From Microbacterium esteraromaticum (GTDB taxonomy: Bacteria; Actinomycetota; Actinomycetes; Actinomycetales; Microbacteriaceae), in NCBI RefSeq assembly GCF_014084045.1, contig NZ_CP043732.1, forward strand, positions 1,488,001 through 1,552,000: a DNA stretch of 64,000 nucleotides, given 5' to 3'. A model generated the notes under the pieces. It did not search any database, was not told where the DNA came from, and was given only the letters and a program-made list of their open reading frames with translations. Below, one piece after another: positions 15,762 through 24,559 of this stretch (the stretch's first letter is position 1; every line of letters begins with the position of its first letter). Both the position numbers and the translations under genes were made by a program.

Positions 15762-16877
15762 GTGGCAGACACCCCCACCAATCCCTATGCCCAGGCCGGC
15801 GTCGACACCGCTGCAGGCGATCTCGCCGTCGAACTCATGAAGGCCTCCGTGCGCGCGACGCATGGACCCGAGGTGATCGGGGGCGTAGGCGGCTTCGCCG
15901 GCATGTTCGACGCCAGCGCGCTGCTCGGCTACACGCGTCCGCTGCTCGCCAGCAGCACCGACGGGGTCGGCACGAAGGTCGCGATCGCGCAGGCCATCGA
16001 CAAGCACGACACGATCGGGCAGGACCTGGTCGGCATGGTCGTCGACGACATCGTCGTGGTCGGCGCCAAGCCGCTGTTCATGACCGACTACATCGCCTGC
16101 GGCAAGGTCGTGCCGGAGCGCATCGCCGACATCGTGCGCGGCATCGCCGAGGCCTGCTCGGCCACCGGCACCGCGCTGGTCGGCGGTGAGACCGCAGAGC
16201 ACCCGGGTCTGCTCGGCCCGCGCGACTACGACGTCGCGGGTGCCGCGACGGGAGTCGTCGAGGCGGATGCCCTGCTCGGCGCGCACCTGGTTCAGGACGG
16301 CGACGCCGTGATCGCGCTCGGATCGAGCGGTCTGCACTCCAACGGCTACTCGCTCGTGCGCCACATCGTCGCCAACGCCGGCATCGGCTACGGCGACAAC
16401 GCGACAGATTTCGGCACCACCTGGGGCGAGGCGCTGCTCGAGCCGACTCGCCTGTACACGACCCCGCTGCTGAGGCTCATCGAAGCCCTCCCCGGGGCCG
16501 TGCACTCGCTGAGCCACGTGACCGGCGGCGGCATCGCCGCCAACCTCGCCCGCGTGCTGCCGCAGGGCAGCTGGGCCGAGGTCGACCGGTCGACATGGAC
16601 GCCCAGTCCCGTCTTCCGTGTGCTGGCCGACATCGCGAGCACGCCGATCGTCGACACCGAGGGCACCTGGAACCTCGGCATCGGCTTCCTCGCGGTGGTG
16701 GCGGCGGAGCAGAAGGACGCCGCGATCGCCGCGATCGGCGCGCAGGGCATCGCCGCATGGCAGGTCGCCACGGTGCACACCGGTGCACGTCCGGACGGCG
16801 AATTCGAAGAGGGCGCCAAGGGCGTCGACGGCGGGGCAGTGCGCCTGGTCGGCGCATACGCGGACGGAGCGAAGTAA
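15762..16877 (+). CDS. purM: phosphoribosylformylglycinamidine cyclo-ligase (AIR synthetase)
   Basis: A 371-residue enzyme that closes the imidazole ring of purines: FGAM + ATP gives AIR. Family motifs: YAQAGVDTAAGDLAVELMK at the N-terminus, LASSTDGVGTKVAIAQ (about 65-80), VVDDIVVVGAKPLFMTDYIA, VGGETAEHPG (about 144-153) and SSGLHSNGYSLVR. Length matches the family. GTG 15762 is the only start consistent with homology. purF follows after five bases, so the two form a purine operon; purD lies 2.8 kb away on the other strand. Confidence 0.97.
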   Translation: MADTPTNPYAQAGVDTAAGDLAVELMKASVRATHGPEVIGGVGGFAGMFDASALLGYTRPLLASSTDGVGTKVAIAQAIDKHDTIGQDLVGMVVDDIVVVGAKPLFMTDYIACGKVVPERIADIVRGIAEACSATGTALVGGETAEHPGLLGPRDYDVAGAATGVVEADALLGAHLVQDGDAVIALGSSGLHSNGYSLVRHIVANAGIGYGDNATDFGTTWGEALLEPTRLYTTPLLRLIEALPGAVHSLSHVTGGGIAANLARVLPQGSWAEVDRSTWTPSPVFRVLADIASTPIVDTEGTWNLGIGFLAVVAAEQKDAAIAAIGAQGIAAWQVATVHTGARPDGEFEEGAKGVDGGAVRLVGAYADGAK

Positions 16878-16882
16878 CACCC

Positions 16883-18343
16883 ATGTGCGGCATCGTCGGA
16901 ATGGTCGGCAACGGACCGGTCAACCAGGATATCTACGACGCCCTGCTGCTGCTGCAGCATCGCGGGCAGGATGCCACGGGCATCGCCACGGCAGAGCCGA
17001 ACGGCGTCATGCACATGGCGAAGGCCGAGGGCATGGTGCGCGAGGCCTTCCGCACGCGCGACATGCGAGCACTGCTCGGCAAGATCGGCCTCGGACACGT
17101 GCGCTACGCGACCAAGGGCACAGCCTCGAACGAGGAGGAGATGCAGCCGTTCTACGTGAACGCGCCCTACGGCATCGTCCTCGTGCACAACGGCAACCTC
17201 ACCAACACCCGCGAGCTGACCGCCGATATGGCCAACCGCGACCGCAGGCACCTGAACTCGTCGAGCGACACAGAGCTGCTGCTCAACGTCCTCGCGGGTG
17301 AGCTGCAGGCATCCACCTCGAGCGTCGATCTCGACGCCGACCGCATCTTCGACGCCGTCGCGCGCACGCACAACCGCATCGAGGGCGCCTACGCGGTGAT
17401 CTCGATCATCGCCGGACACGGCCTTCTCGCGTTCCGCGACCCGTTCGGCATCCGCCCGCTGATCCTCGGCCGCCGTGCGGCCGCCGAGGGGCACGACGAG
17501 TGGGTCGTGACCAGCGAGTCGCTCGTGCTCGAGAACGCCGACTACGAGGTCGTCCGCGAGGTCGAGCCGGGCGAGGCGGTCTTCATCACGAACGAGGGCG
17601 AGCTGTTCTCGCGCCAGTGCGCCGAGAACCCGCAGCTCGTCCCGTGCGCGTTCGAGTACGTGTACCTCGCACGCCCCGACTCGGTGATGAACGGCGTCTC
17701 GGTGTACGAGTCGCGCCTGCGGATGGGCGATCGCCTCGCCGACACCATCGCGAAGCATGTGCCGCTCGACGAGATCGACGTGGTCATGCCGATCCCCGAC
17801 TCGTCGCGTCCGTCTGCCATGCAGGTGGCGCGCAAGCTGGGCAAGGAGTACCGCGAGGGCTTCTACAAGAACCGCTACGTCGGCCGCACGTTCATCATGC
17901 CGGGGCAGGCCGTGCGCAAGAAGAGCGTGCGCCAGAAGCTCAACGCGATGTCGGCGGAGTTCCGCGGCAAGAACGTGCTGCTCATCGACGACTCGATCGT
18001 GCGGGGCACGACGAGCAAGCAGATCATCCAGATGGCCAGGGACGCCGGTGCGAAGTCGGTGATCTTCGCCTCGGCCGCCCCGCCTGTGCGGCACCCGCAC
18101 GTGTACGGCATCAACATGCCCTCCCGGCACGAGCTCATCGCTCACGACCGCACCATCCCCGAGATCGCTGCGGAGCTGGGCTGCGACCGGATCGTGTACC
18201 AGGAGGTCGACGACCTCAAGGCGGCGATCATCGAGGGCACCGAGCTCACCGACCTCGACATGAGCTGCTTCGACGGACGTTACGTCACGGGCACCGTCAC
18301 GCCCGAGTACCTCGCCTGGGTCGAGCAGTCGCAGTCGTCGTGA
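16883..18343 (+). CDS. purF: amidophosphoribosyltransferase
   Basis: A 486-residue enzyme that commits PRPP and glutamine to purine synthesis. The start MCGIVGMVG places the catalytic cysteine at position 2, exposed after Met removal. LLQHRGQDATGI (about 22-33) and HVRYATKGTASNEE belong to the glutaminase domain, and VLLIDDSIVRGTTSKQI (about 366-382) is the PRPP-binding loop. No long propeptide precedes Cys2. It overlaps the next gene, an MFS carrier, by four bases (GTGA), so that carrier may be co-expressed. Confidence 0.97.
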   Translation: MCGIVGMVGNGPVNQDIYDALLLLQHRGQDATGIATAEPNGVMHMAKAEGMVREAFRTRDMRALLGKIGLGHVRYATKGTASNEEEMQPFYVNAPYGIVLVHNGNLTNTRELTADMANRDRRHLNSSSDTELLLNVLAGELQASTSSVDLDADRIFDAVARTHNRIEGAYAVISIIAGHGLLAFRDPFGIRPLILGRRAAAEGHDEWVVTSESLVLENADYEVVREVEPGEAVFITNEGELFSRQCAENPQLVPCAFEYVYLARPDSVMNGVSVYESRLRMGDRLADTIAKHVPLDEIDVVMPIPDSSRPSAMQVARKLGKEYREGFYKNRYVGRTFIMPGQAVRKKSVRQKLNAMSAEFRGKNVLLIDDSIVRGTTSKQIIQMARDAGAKSVIFASAAPPVRHPHVYGINMPSRHELIAHDRTIPEIAAELGCDRIVYQEVDDLKAAIIEGTELTDLDMSCFDGRYVTGTVTPEYLAWVEQSQSS

Positions 18344-19671
18344 GCGCCTCGGCGCAGCCGCGGTGGCGCGGTCGGATGCTGGCGGTGCTCGGCATCCTGC
18401 TCTGCGCCTTCTCGCTGCGCTCGGCCGTCGCCTCGCTCTCTCCCGTCGTAGACCTGATCGGCGAGGACTTCGCGGTCCCGCCGGCGGTGCTCGGCGTGAT
18501 CGGCACTCTGCCCCCGGCGTGCTTCGCGGTCTTCGGCATCCTGACCCCGATGCTCGAGCGCAGGCTCGGCATCGAGCGCCTGACCGTGATCGCCCTGAGC
18601 GCGATCACCGTCGGACTGGTCGGCCGCGGCTTCGCCGTCGACTCGATCGGGCTGCTGTTGGGCACGGCGGTGATCTTCGCCGGCGTGGGCATGGCGAACA
18701 TCCTGCTGCCGCCGCTCGTGAAGAAGTACTTCGCCGACCGCATCGGCGTGATGATGACGGTCTACACCACGACGATGGCGTTCTCGACCTTCGTGCCGCC
18801 GCTGGTCGCCGTGCCCGTGGCGGATGCCCTCGGCTGGCGATTCTCGATGGCGATGTGGGCGGCCTTCGCGTTCGCCGGCGTCGTCCCGTGGCTGGTGATG
18901 CTGCTCCGACCAGCGCCCGGCGGCGGTTCGGCTCCGGCTCCGCGTTCCGGGGCGTCGGATGCAGCGGGGGTGCGCGTCGGGCATGGGCCGGAGGGTGCAC
19001 CGGACGAGCCGGTGTTCGCCGCGACCGGTCCGATCGCCACCGCGCCCACCAACCGCCGCCTGTTCGCGCGGCTCGCTCGGATTCCGCTGGTGTGGGCGCT
19101 CGCGTTGACCTTCGGCACGTCGTCGACGATGGCGTACGTCTCGTTCGCGTGGCTGCCGTCGATCCTGATCGACACCGCCGGCGTGGATGCCGCGACGGCC
19201 GGGTTCCTGCTGTCGCTGTGGGCGTTCATCGGCCTGCCCGCCGGGCTGCTCGTGCCGGTTCTGGTCGTGCGATTCCAGGCGACGCGGCCTCTGTTCATCG
19301 TCGGGACCGTCGGCGCGCTGACCGGTCTGCTGGGGCTGCTCCTGTTCCCCGTGCCCGAGCTGCTCTGGCTGTGGATGACCCTCTTCGGCCTGGTCGGGGT
19401 GTCGTTCCCGCTGGCCCTGGTCCTGATCAGCATCCGCTCGCGCACACCCGAGAACGCTGTGCTGCTGTCGAGCTTCGTGCAGAGCGCCGGTTATGTGCTC
19501 GCCGCGGTCTTCCCGGTGCTGATAGGGATACTGCATGACGCCACCGGCGGCTGGACCGTGCCGATCATCGCTGTCGCCGCCGTGCTCGTGCTGACCTTCC
19601 CCGCCGGCATGATCGCCGGTCGTCGGGTCACCGTCGAAGACGAGTGGGAGCGCAGGCACGGTCGCTGGTGA
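18340..19671 (+). CDS. MFS transporter, CynX/NimT-like
   Basis: A 443-residue major-facilitator carrier with about 12 membrane helices and a longer central loop (residues about 190-240) rich in Gly, Ala and Pro. SLRSAVASLSPVVDLIGEDF near residue 20 and the GVGMANILLPPLVKKYFADR segment (about 108-127) match the cyanate/nitroimidazole (CynX/NimT) branch. GTG 18340 overlaps the purF stop. Another member of the same branch lies at 20740. Substrate is unknown; the link to purF may be only positional. Confidence 0.85.
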   Translation: MSASAQPRWRGRMLAVLGILLCAFSLRSAVASLSPVVDLIGEDFAVPPAVLGVIGTLPPACFAVFGILTPMLERRLGIERLTVIALSAITVGLVGRGFAVDSIGLLLGTAVIFAGVGMANILLPPLVKKYFADRIGVMMTVYTTTMAFSTFVPPLVAVPVADALGWRFSMAMWAAFAFAGVVPWLVMLLRPAPGGGSAPAPRSGASDAAGVRVGHGPEGAPDEPVFAATGPIATAPTNRRLFARLARIPLVWALALTFGTSSTMAYVSFAWLPSILIDTAGVDAATAGFLLSLWAFIGLPAGLLVPVLVVRFQATRPLFIVGTVGALTGLLGLLLFPVPELLWLWMTLFGLVGVSFPLALVLISIRSRTPENAVLLSSFVQSAGYVLAAVFPVLIGILHDATGGWTVPIIAVAAVLVLTFPAGMIAGRRVTVEDEWERRHGRW

Positions 19672-19715
19672 GCGGGGTCACCCCTCGCCGTGAGGCGCCC
19701 GGTCCGACGACGAAA

Positions 19716-19751
19716 ACCCTGGTCGACGCGGCGGATGCCGGTCGCCAGGGT
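19716..19751. terminator. hairpin downstream of MFS gene
   Basis: ACCCTGG-T-CGAC pairs with GTCG-CCAGGGT (7 + 4 base pairs, one bulged base) between two convergent genes. There is no T-tract. Confidence 0.45.
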
Positions 19752-19789
19752 GTCTGCCCTTCGACGGACTCAGGGCGCGGAGGGAAGAA

Positions 19790-19975
19790 TCAGGCTCGCT
19801 CGAGCTCGTCCTCGTCTTCGTCCTCGTACAGGTCGGCCCACTTGTCGACGTACTGGTCGTCTGACGCCGGGTGTCCGAGCTCACTCTCCAGTGCGGAGAA
19901 GTTCACGTCGGGACTGTACGACTTGAGTTCGCGGGCGATCTTGGTGTGCTTCGCCTTCTGACGGCCACGGCCCAT
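19790..19975 (-). CDS. DUF3073 family small protein
   Basis: A 61-residue protein with the typical basic start MGRGRQKAKHTKIARELK and an acidic end LYEDEDEDELERA. DUF3073 is conserved across actinobacteria and has no assigned function; the basic head suggests RNA or DNA contact. AGGGGG lies upstream of ATG 19975. It is divergent from the universal stress gene, with promoters in the 153-base gap (TATCCT and TACTCT are candidate -10 boxes). Confidence 0.88.
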   Translation of the reverse strand: MGRGRQKAKHTKIARELKSYSPDVNFSALESELGHPASDDQYVDKWADLYEDEDEDELERA

Positions 19976-20128
19976 GCGCGAGACCCCCTTTTACGAGTTC
20001 AGCAGCGGGCTTGTGCAGGGCCCGATGATATTCACGGCACCGGCGCGAAGCCGGTAAGAGTAGCATTCAGGATAGCACGCACGCCAGAGCATCCGGCCGT
20101 CCTGCGGCCGCCCTGCGGAAGGATCGAC

Positions 20129-20671
20129 ATGACGGATTCCACGCCAAGAGCAGCTGATGAAGCGGCACAGAACGCGGCCCTGCAGAAAGCAGTCATCGTC
20201 GGCCTCCAGCCGGGCCAGCCGCCGCACGTCCTCGATGAGGCGCTGCGCTACGCGCGACTGCTGAGCGCGCCCCTCGTCGTCGTGCACGTCGACGTGACCC
20301 GCTTCGTCACCTACGAGGACCCGGACGGCTACGTGCACTCGGCGCCCATCGACCTGAACCTCGACGCGGGCGCAGCCGAGTTCGAAGACGTGCAGCGCGC
20401 GGCCGAGCAGGCTCTCGCCGAGGTCGACGTGCCGTGGACGGCACGTCAGCTCGTCGGCGACCCGGCGCTGGCGATCAAGCAGCTGGCCGAGAAGCTCGAC
20501 GCGCAGCTGATCGTCGTCGGCACGCGCAAGCGCGGCATCGGCGAGTCGATCCGCGAGTTCTTCACCGGGTCGGTCGCGGCCCGCCTCGCCCACCGGCAGC
20601 ACCGCTCGGTGCTCGTCGTGCCGCAGGGCGATTCGGTGCCCGATGATCAGAAGGACATCTGGACGGAGTAG
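20129..20671 (+). CDS. universal stress protein (UspA family)
   Basis: A 180-residue single-domain Usp. It has the N-terminal strand AVIVGLQPGQPPHVLDEALR, APLVVVHVDVTRF, and the nucleotide-binding stretch IVVGTRKRGIGESIREF followed by FTGSVAARLAHRQHRSVLVV, which carries the G-2x-G-9x-G(S) ATP-binding pattern of the UspFG/MJ0577 type. Such proteins bind ATP and act in stress and stationary phase. GGAAGGA precedes ATG 20129 by five bases. Confidence 0.9.
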   Translation: MTDSTPRAADEAAQNAALQKAVIVGLQPGQPPHVLDEALRYARLLSAPLVVVHVDVTRFVTYEDPDGYVHSAPIDLNLDAGAAEFEDVQRAAEQALAEVDVPWTARQLVGDPALAIKQLAEKLDAQLIVVGTRKRGIGESIREFFTGSVAARLAHRQHRSVLVVPQGDSVPDDQKDIWTE

Positions 20672-20739
20672 ACGCGCTGCAGCGCTCCGGCAGCCGGAAC
20701 GGATTCGCGGACAGCGCCGCGGGCGACTTCAATGGACAG

Positions 20740-21951
20740 GTGAACCTGTCCACCCGTCGCACCTTCGCGCTCATGCTGGTCGCGCTGCTGCTGCTCGCGG
20801 TCAACCTGCGCCTCGCCGTGACGACGGCATCGGTGCTGCTGCCCCTTCTGATCGACGAGGGTGCGCTGACGCCGCGGGCCGCGATCCTCATTCCGGCGCT
20901 GCCGACCGCCATGTTCGCGGTGGGTGGCGTGTTCACGCCGTGGCTGAGCCGGCGCATCGGCGCGGTCGCCGCGGTCACGTGGGCGATGGCGGCGGTCGCG
21001 GTCGGGATGCTGGTGCGCTTCGCTCCTCATTCCGCGGCGATCGTCGGCGGCACGGTGCTCGCGACGGCCGGGATCGCGGTCGTCAACGTCATGCTGCCTG
21101 CGCTCGTGCGCGCAACCAGCGGCAGCCGGATCCGGTCGGTGACGACCGCGTACACGACCGTCCTCTCCGCTTCGGCGGCGATCGGCGCGTCGGCGGGAGT
21201 GCCTGTCGCGCATGTGTTCGGCTCGGCGTCCGTGGGGCTCGGCTCGTGGGCGGTGTTCGCCCTGCTCGCGCTCGTCGTCTGGGTGGTCGCCGCACGTGGT
21301 CACGACATCGACGGCGCTCTCGCGGCCCCCGTCTCGCAGGTGCGCACTCCGCTGCCGCAGGGCACGTGGGCGCTCACCGTCTTCTTCGCGCTGCAGGCGC
21401 TGCTGGCGTTCGTGATCATGGGATGGCTGCCGACGATCGCGGTCGAGACGGGGATCAGTCCCGCGCGGGCCGGCGTGCTGCTCGGGATCGTGATCGTGGT
21501 CAGCATCCCGGCCGGGATCGTCGCGGTGAGCATGGCGCACACGCTGCGCGGCGTGCGCATCGGCGTCGTCGCCGTCTCGCTGGGCACCGCCGTCGGCATG
21601 CTGGGGCTGTGGCTCGCGCCCTCGGCCGCTCCCGAGCTGTGGGCTGTGCTGATGGGCGTCGGCATGGCCGCCTTCCCCCTGACCCTCGCGCTGATCGCGC
21701 GAGCGGGCAGCGGTGCCGCGGAGGCGACGCGGGTGTCGGGTGTGGCGCAGGGCGTGGGCTACGCGATCTCGACGGTCGGACCGCTCGGTGCAGGAGCCTG
21801 GTACAGCTCGGGCGGCGAGTGGGCGCCGGTGCTGGTGGTCATGATCGCCGGTGCCGTGCTGCAGGGCCTGATCGGGTTGATTCTGGCATCCGCCCCCAGG
21901 GCGCCGAAGGACGGGCCGGAGTCGCGCGGAACGACCGTCGATCCGGCCTGA
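20740..21951 (+). CDS. MFS transporter, CynX/NimT-like (second copy)
   Basis: A 403-residue carrier with about 12 helices; LVALLLLAVNLRLAVTTASV near the start and GIAVVNVMLPALVRATSGSR (about 110-129) correspond to the same segments in the carrier at 18340, so the two are paralogues of one branch. This one has a shorter central loop. The GTG at 20740 is used; TTCAAT ends six bases before it. A strong hairpin follows. The substrate is unknown. Confidence 0.85.
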   Translation: MNLSTRRTFALMLVALLLLAVNLRLAVTTASVLLPLLIDEGALTPRAAILIPALPTAMFAVGGVFTPWLSRRIGAVAAVTWAMAAVAVGMLVRFAPHSAAIVGGTVLATAGIAVVNVMLPALVRATSGSRIRSVTTAYTTVLSASAAIGASAGVPVAHVFGSASVGLGSWAVFALLALVVWVVAARGHDIDGALAAPVSQVRTPLPQGTWALTVFFALQALLAFVIMGWLPTIAVETGISPARAGVLLGIVIVVSIPAGIVAVSMAHTLRGVRIGVVAVSLGTAVGMLGLWLAPSAAPELWAVLMGVGMAAFPLTLALIARAGSGAAEATRVSGVAQGVGYAISTVGPLGAGAWYSSGGEWAPVLVVMIAGAVLQGLIGLILASAPRAPKDGPESRGTTVDPA

Positions 21952-21955
21952 CATG

Positions 21956-21993
21956 ACGACGCCCCCTCCCGATCCGTCGGGAGAGGGCGTCGT
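21956..21993. terminator. strong hairpin terminator
   Basis: ACGACGCCCCCTCCCGA and TCGGGAGAGGGCGTCGT pair with a single mismatch around a four-base loop, between the convergent MFS and PadR genes. Confidence 0.8.
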
Positions 21994-22002
21994 GAGCGGG
22001 TG

Positions 22003-22638
22003 CTACTGCTCCGTCGACAGAGTGCTGAGCGCGCGGGTGACGGCGCGCGACGCCTCGTCCATCGCGTGCTCGAGCTCGGTGACGACGGATGCCGGAAGCG
22101 AGCCTCCGCGGGCGACATGCGTGCGCAGGTCGGTGCGAACCTGGGCACGGAATGCGTTGATCGAGGCATCCGCCCGCTGCAGGTGCTCGCGGCTGGTGAC
22201 CCGGTCATCGCTCATCCCGTCGAAGCGCGGGCGAGACTTCGCCGCGCGATGCTCTTCGTGGGCGGCAGTGGCGAGGTCGGCGCGAAGGCTGCGCATCGCG
22301 TCCTGCACGCTCTGGCGCACCTCGTTGGCGATCAGCCGCACCGAGTCGGCGAGACCCTGCTCGATGCCGGCGAGGTCGCCCTCGCGAGCGGCCAGCTCGG
22401 CGCGTCCTGCATCGGTGATCGCGTAGATCGTGGTGCGGCCGTCGACGGTCTTGGAGACCAGGCCCTCCTCCTCGAGCTTCGCGAGCCGCGGATAGATCGT
22501 TCCGGCGCTGGGCGTGTACGTTCCGCCCGTGCGGTCGGTGAGCGCCTGGATGATGCCGTAGCCGTGCTGCGGCGCCTCGTCGAGCAGCGACAGCAGGTAC
22601 AGGCGCAGATCGCCGTGCGAGAAGACCGCGGGGCTCAT
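22003..22638 (-). CDS. PadR family transcriptional regulator
   Basis: A 211-residue repressor. The PadR winged helix covers residues about 8-85: LRLYLLSLLDEAPQHGYGII, TPSAGTIYPRLAKLEEEGLV and TIYAITDAGRAELA. The C-terminal part is an extended helical dimerisation region. Its ATG overlaps the stop of the DUF4097 gene (ATGA), so it is co-transcribed with that gene. The ATATATCG-type inverted repeat upstream of the pair is its likely operator, giving autoregulation. Confidence 0.9.
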   Translation of the reverse strand: MSPAVFSHGDLRLYLLSLLDEAPQHGYGIIQALTDRTGGTYTPSAGTIYPRLAKLEEEGLVSKTVDGRTTIYAITDAGRAELAAREGDLAGIEQGLADSVRLIANEVRQSVQDAMRSLRADLATAAHEEHRAAKSRPRFDGMSDDRVTSREHLQRADASINAFRAQVRTDLRTHVARGGSLPASVVTELEHAMDEASRAVTRALSTLSTEQ

Positions 22639-23474
22639 GATTCCCACTCCGCGTCGTCGGCGACCGACACCTGCGGGCGACGAAGCACCGTGACCCCGCC
22701 CGAGACCGAGTTGGCCCGCACGTCGACGAAGCTGCCGGCGAGTTCGCCGATCTGCCCTGTGTAGCTGCTGGGGCCGCCGCTGGAGCGCTCGACGCCGTCG
22801 ACCGTCAGTCGACCGCTCATGCTGCGCAGCACGTAGTTGGCAGGCAGGGTCTCGTCGAGACGCACGGTCATCCCGCCCGAGACGGTGTTGAGGTTGATCG
22901 TGTTGATGTCGCCGACCGCGTCGACGAGGATCGACCCCGAGACCGTGTCGACGGTCGCCTTGCGCAGGCTGCCGGTCACCGCGACGTCTCCGGAGACGCT
23001 GTTCGCGTTGATCGAGCCGGTGAGGGCCCGCACCTGCACATCGCCCGAGACGGAGTTGGCCGTCAGATCGCCGCTGATGCCGTCGGCGATGAGGTCTCCC
23101 GAGACGGTGTTGAGCTTGGCGTCGTTGCGGATGCCCGAGACGAGCGCTCCTGCACTGACGACGCCGAGCGTGAGGGCGATGGCGCGCGGTACGGCGATGC
23201 TGACCTCGGCCTTGGGGCCGCCTGCGCCGAAGTTGCGGAACACGTCGAGGAAGTTGTCCCACCCGATCTGCGGGTGGTCGATCTCGACCTGGGTGCCGTC
23301 GGATTCGATGCGCAGGTCCTTGACGGTCACCCCGTGCACCTCGATGCGGATGCCCGGTTCGTCGTGCGCGATCACATCGACCTGGCCGCCGACGAGCCCG
23401 ACCTTGAGGCGGGAGGCGGAGTCGATGTCGATGACGCGTTCCTCGCCGGGGGCGATGAGCCACTTCTCGGTCAT
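22635..23474 (-). CDS. DUF4097 family beta-helix protein
   Basis: A 279-residue protein built from repeated short strands with the recurring motif NSVSGDV or NTVSGSI about every 18-22 residues (residues about 115-265), typical of the DUF4097 adhesin-like beta-solenoid. No signal peptide or membrane helix is seen, so it is probably cytoplasmic or associated with a partner. In Firmicutes and actinobacteria these genes travel with PadR regulators and envelope-stress functions. AGGAGA lies seven bases before ATG 23474. It is the first gene of a two-gene operon with padR. Confidence 0.85.
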   Translation of the reverse strand: MTEKWLIAPGEERVIDIDSASRLKVGLVGGQVDVIAHDEPGIRIEVHGVTVKDLRIESDGTQVEIDHPQIGWDNFLDVFRNFGAGGPKAEVSIAVPRAIALTLGVVSAGALVSGIRNDAKLNTVSGDLIADGISGDLTANSVSGDVQVRALTGSINANSVSGDVAVTGSLRKATVDTVSGSILVDAVGDINTINLNTVSGGMTVRLDETLPANYVLRSMSGRLTVDGVERSSGGPSSYTGQIGELAGSFVDVRANSVSGGVTVLRRPQVSVADDAEWES

Positions 23475-23502
23475 GTCGTTTCTCCTTGGTGAGTCGATAT
23501 CA

Positions 23503-23541
23503 AGATATATCGCGTTGGACTCACTGTAACACGATATATCT
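23503..23541. promoter_or_regulatory. PadR-type operator and promoter
   Basis: AGATATATCG (23503-23512) and CGATATATCT (23532-23541) form a perfect inverted repeat with a 19-base centre. On the minus strand TACAGT (23528-23523), a plausible -10 box for the DUF4097-padR operon, lies in that centre, so bound protein would cover the promoter. The AT-rich sites stand out sharply in this GC-rich DNA. Confidence 0.65.
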
Positions 23542-23573
23542 CGATTTGTGCCTGGCAATGCGCTGAACGCCGT

Positions 23574-23604
23574 TTGACCTTGACGCAACGTCAACTTCTA
23601 CGGT
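23574..23604 (+). promoter_or_regulatory. MerR-type promoter with 19-base spacer and dyad
   Basis: TTGACC (23574-23579) and TACGGT (23599-23604) are separated by 19 bases, longer than the normal 17. The perfect dyad TTGACG-CAA-CGTCAA (23580-23594) fills the spacer. This is the classic arrangement of promoters activated by MerR-family proteins, and it directly precedes such a gene. Confidence 0.8.
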
Positions 23605-23629
23605 GGAGTCATCGACGAGAGGAGACGTC

Positions 23630-24415
23630 ATGGACTGGTCGATCCAGGAGATCGCCCGGCTGGCGGGGACGACGAGCCGCACGCTGCGTCACTACGACGA
23701 CATCGGACTGCTCGCGCCGTCGCGCATCGCGCACAACGGATACCGGCACTACGACCAGGCGGCGCTCGTGCGCCTGCAGCGCATCCTCCTGCTGCGCGAG
23801 CTCGGGCTCGGTCTTCCGCAGATCGCCGAGGTCCTGAACCCGTCCGTGGGATCAGGACGCCGCGCAGAGGCATCCGCCCTCGAGACGCATCTCGCCTGGC
23901 TGCGCCAGGAGCAGCAGCGGATGCTGCGCCAGATCGCGTCCGTCGAGAACACCATCAACGCATTGAGAGAAGGAGAAGAGATCATGGCCGAGAACATGTT
24001 CGACGGCTTCGACCACACGCAGTACAAGGACGAGGTCGAACAGCGCTGGGGAAAGAACGCCTACGCCGACAGCGACCGCTGGTGGCGCGGCATGAGCGCC
24101 GACGAGCGCAGCGCATGGCAGCAGCGCGTCGCCGATCTTGGTCGCGACTGGATCGCCGCCGCCGAGAGCGGCGTCGACCCGGAATCGGATGAGGCGCAGG
24201 ACATCGCCCGTCGTCACGTCGAGTGGCTCACCGGCATTCCCGGCACCCCGGCATCCGTCCCCGGTGGCGACGTGAAGACGTACGTGATCGGGCTCGGCGA
24301 GATGTACGTCGCCGACCCGCGATTCGGGGCCAACTACGCCACCGGCGACGGCGGCACCGCCGGCGCCGAGTTCGTGCGCGACGCGCTGCGCGTCTACGCC
24401 GAGGCGAACCTGTAA
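23630..24415 (+). CDS. MerR family regulator with TipAS domain
   Basis: A 261-residue activator. The N-terminal MerR helix-turn-helix reads SIQEIARLAGTTSRTLRHYD (3-22) and GLLAPSRIAHNGYRHYDQAA, followed by a dimerisation helix (about 85-110). The C-terminal half is a TipAS-like ligand-binding domain (FDGFDHTQYKDEVEQRWG, about 121-138; RWWRGMSADERSAWQQRVAD). TipAL-type proteins bind thiopeptides and hydrophobic drugs and activate their own promoter. GAGAGGAG precedes the ATG, and the upstream DNA has the matching 19-base-spacer promoter, so autoactivation is likely. No obvious efflux target is adjacent. Confidence 0.92.
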   Translation: MDWSIQEIARLAGTTSRTLRHYDDIGLLAPSRIAHNGYRHYDQAALVRLQRILLLRELGLGLPQIAEVLNPSVGSGRRAEASALETHLAWLRQEQQRMLRQIASVENTINALREGEEIMAENMFDGFDHTQYKDEVEQRWGKNAYADSDRWWRGMSADERSAWQQRVADLGRDWIAAAESGVDPESDEAQDIARRHVEWLTGIPGTPASVPGGDVKTYVIGLGEMYVADPRFGANYATGDGGTAGAEFVRDALRVYAEANL

Positions 24416-24559
24416 GGCACCCGCCCCGAGGGTTCTCGCGCCGCACGTTCGGGAGGGGTTCGCAGGCTCGGGAGGGAGCTCGTGTGTCTGGGCTCCTCCC
24501 TTGCGTGCGTTCTCCGCCCGAGCGCGCGTGCGTATCCCGCGGGTAGTCTGGCAGGCACG

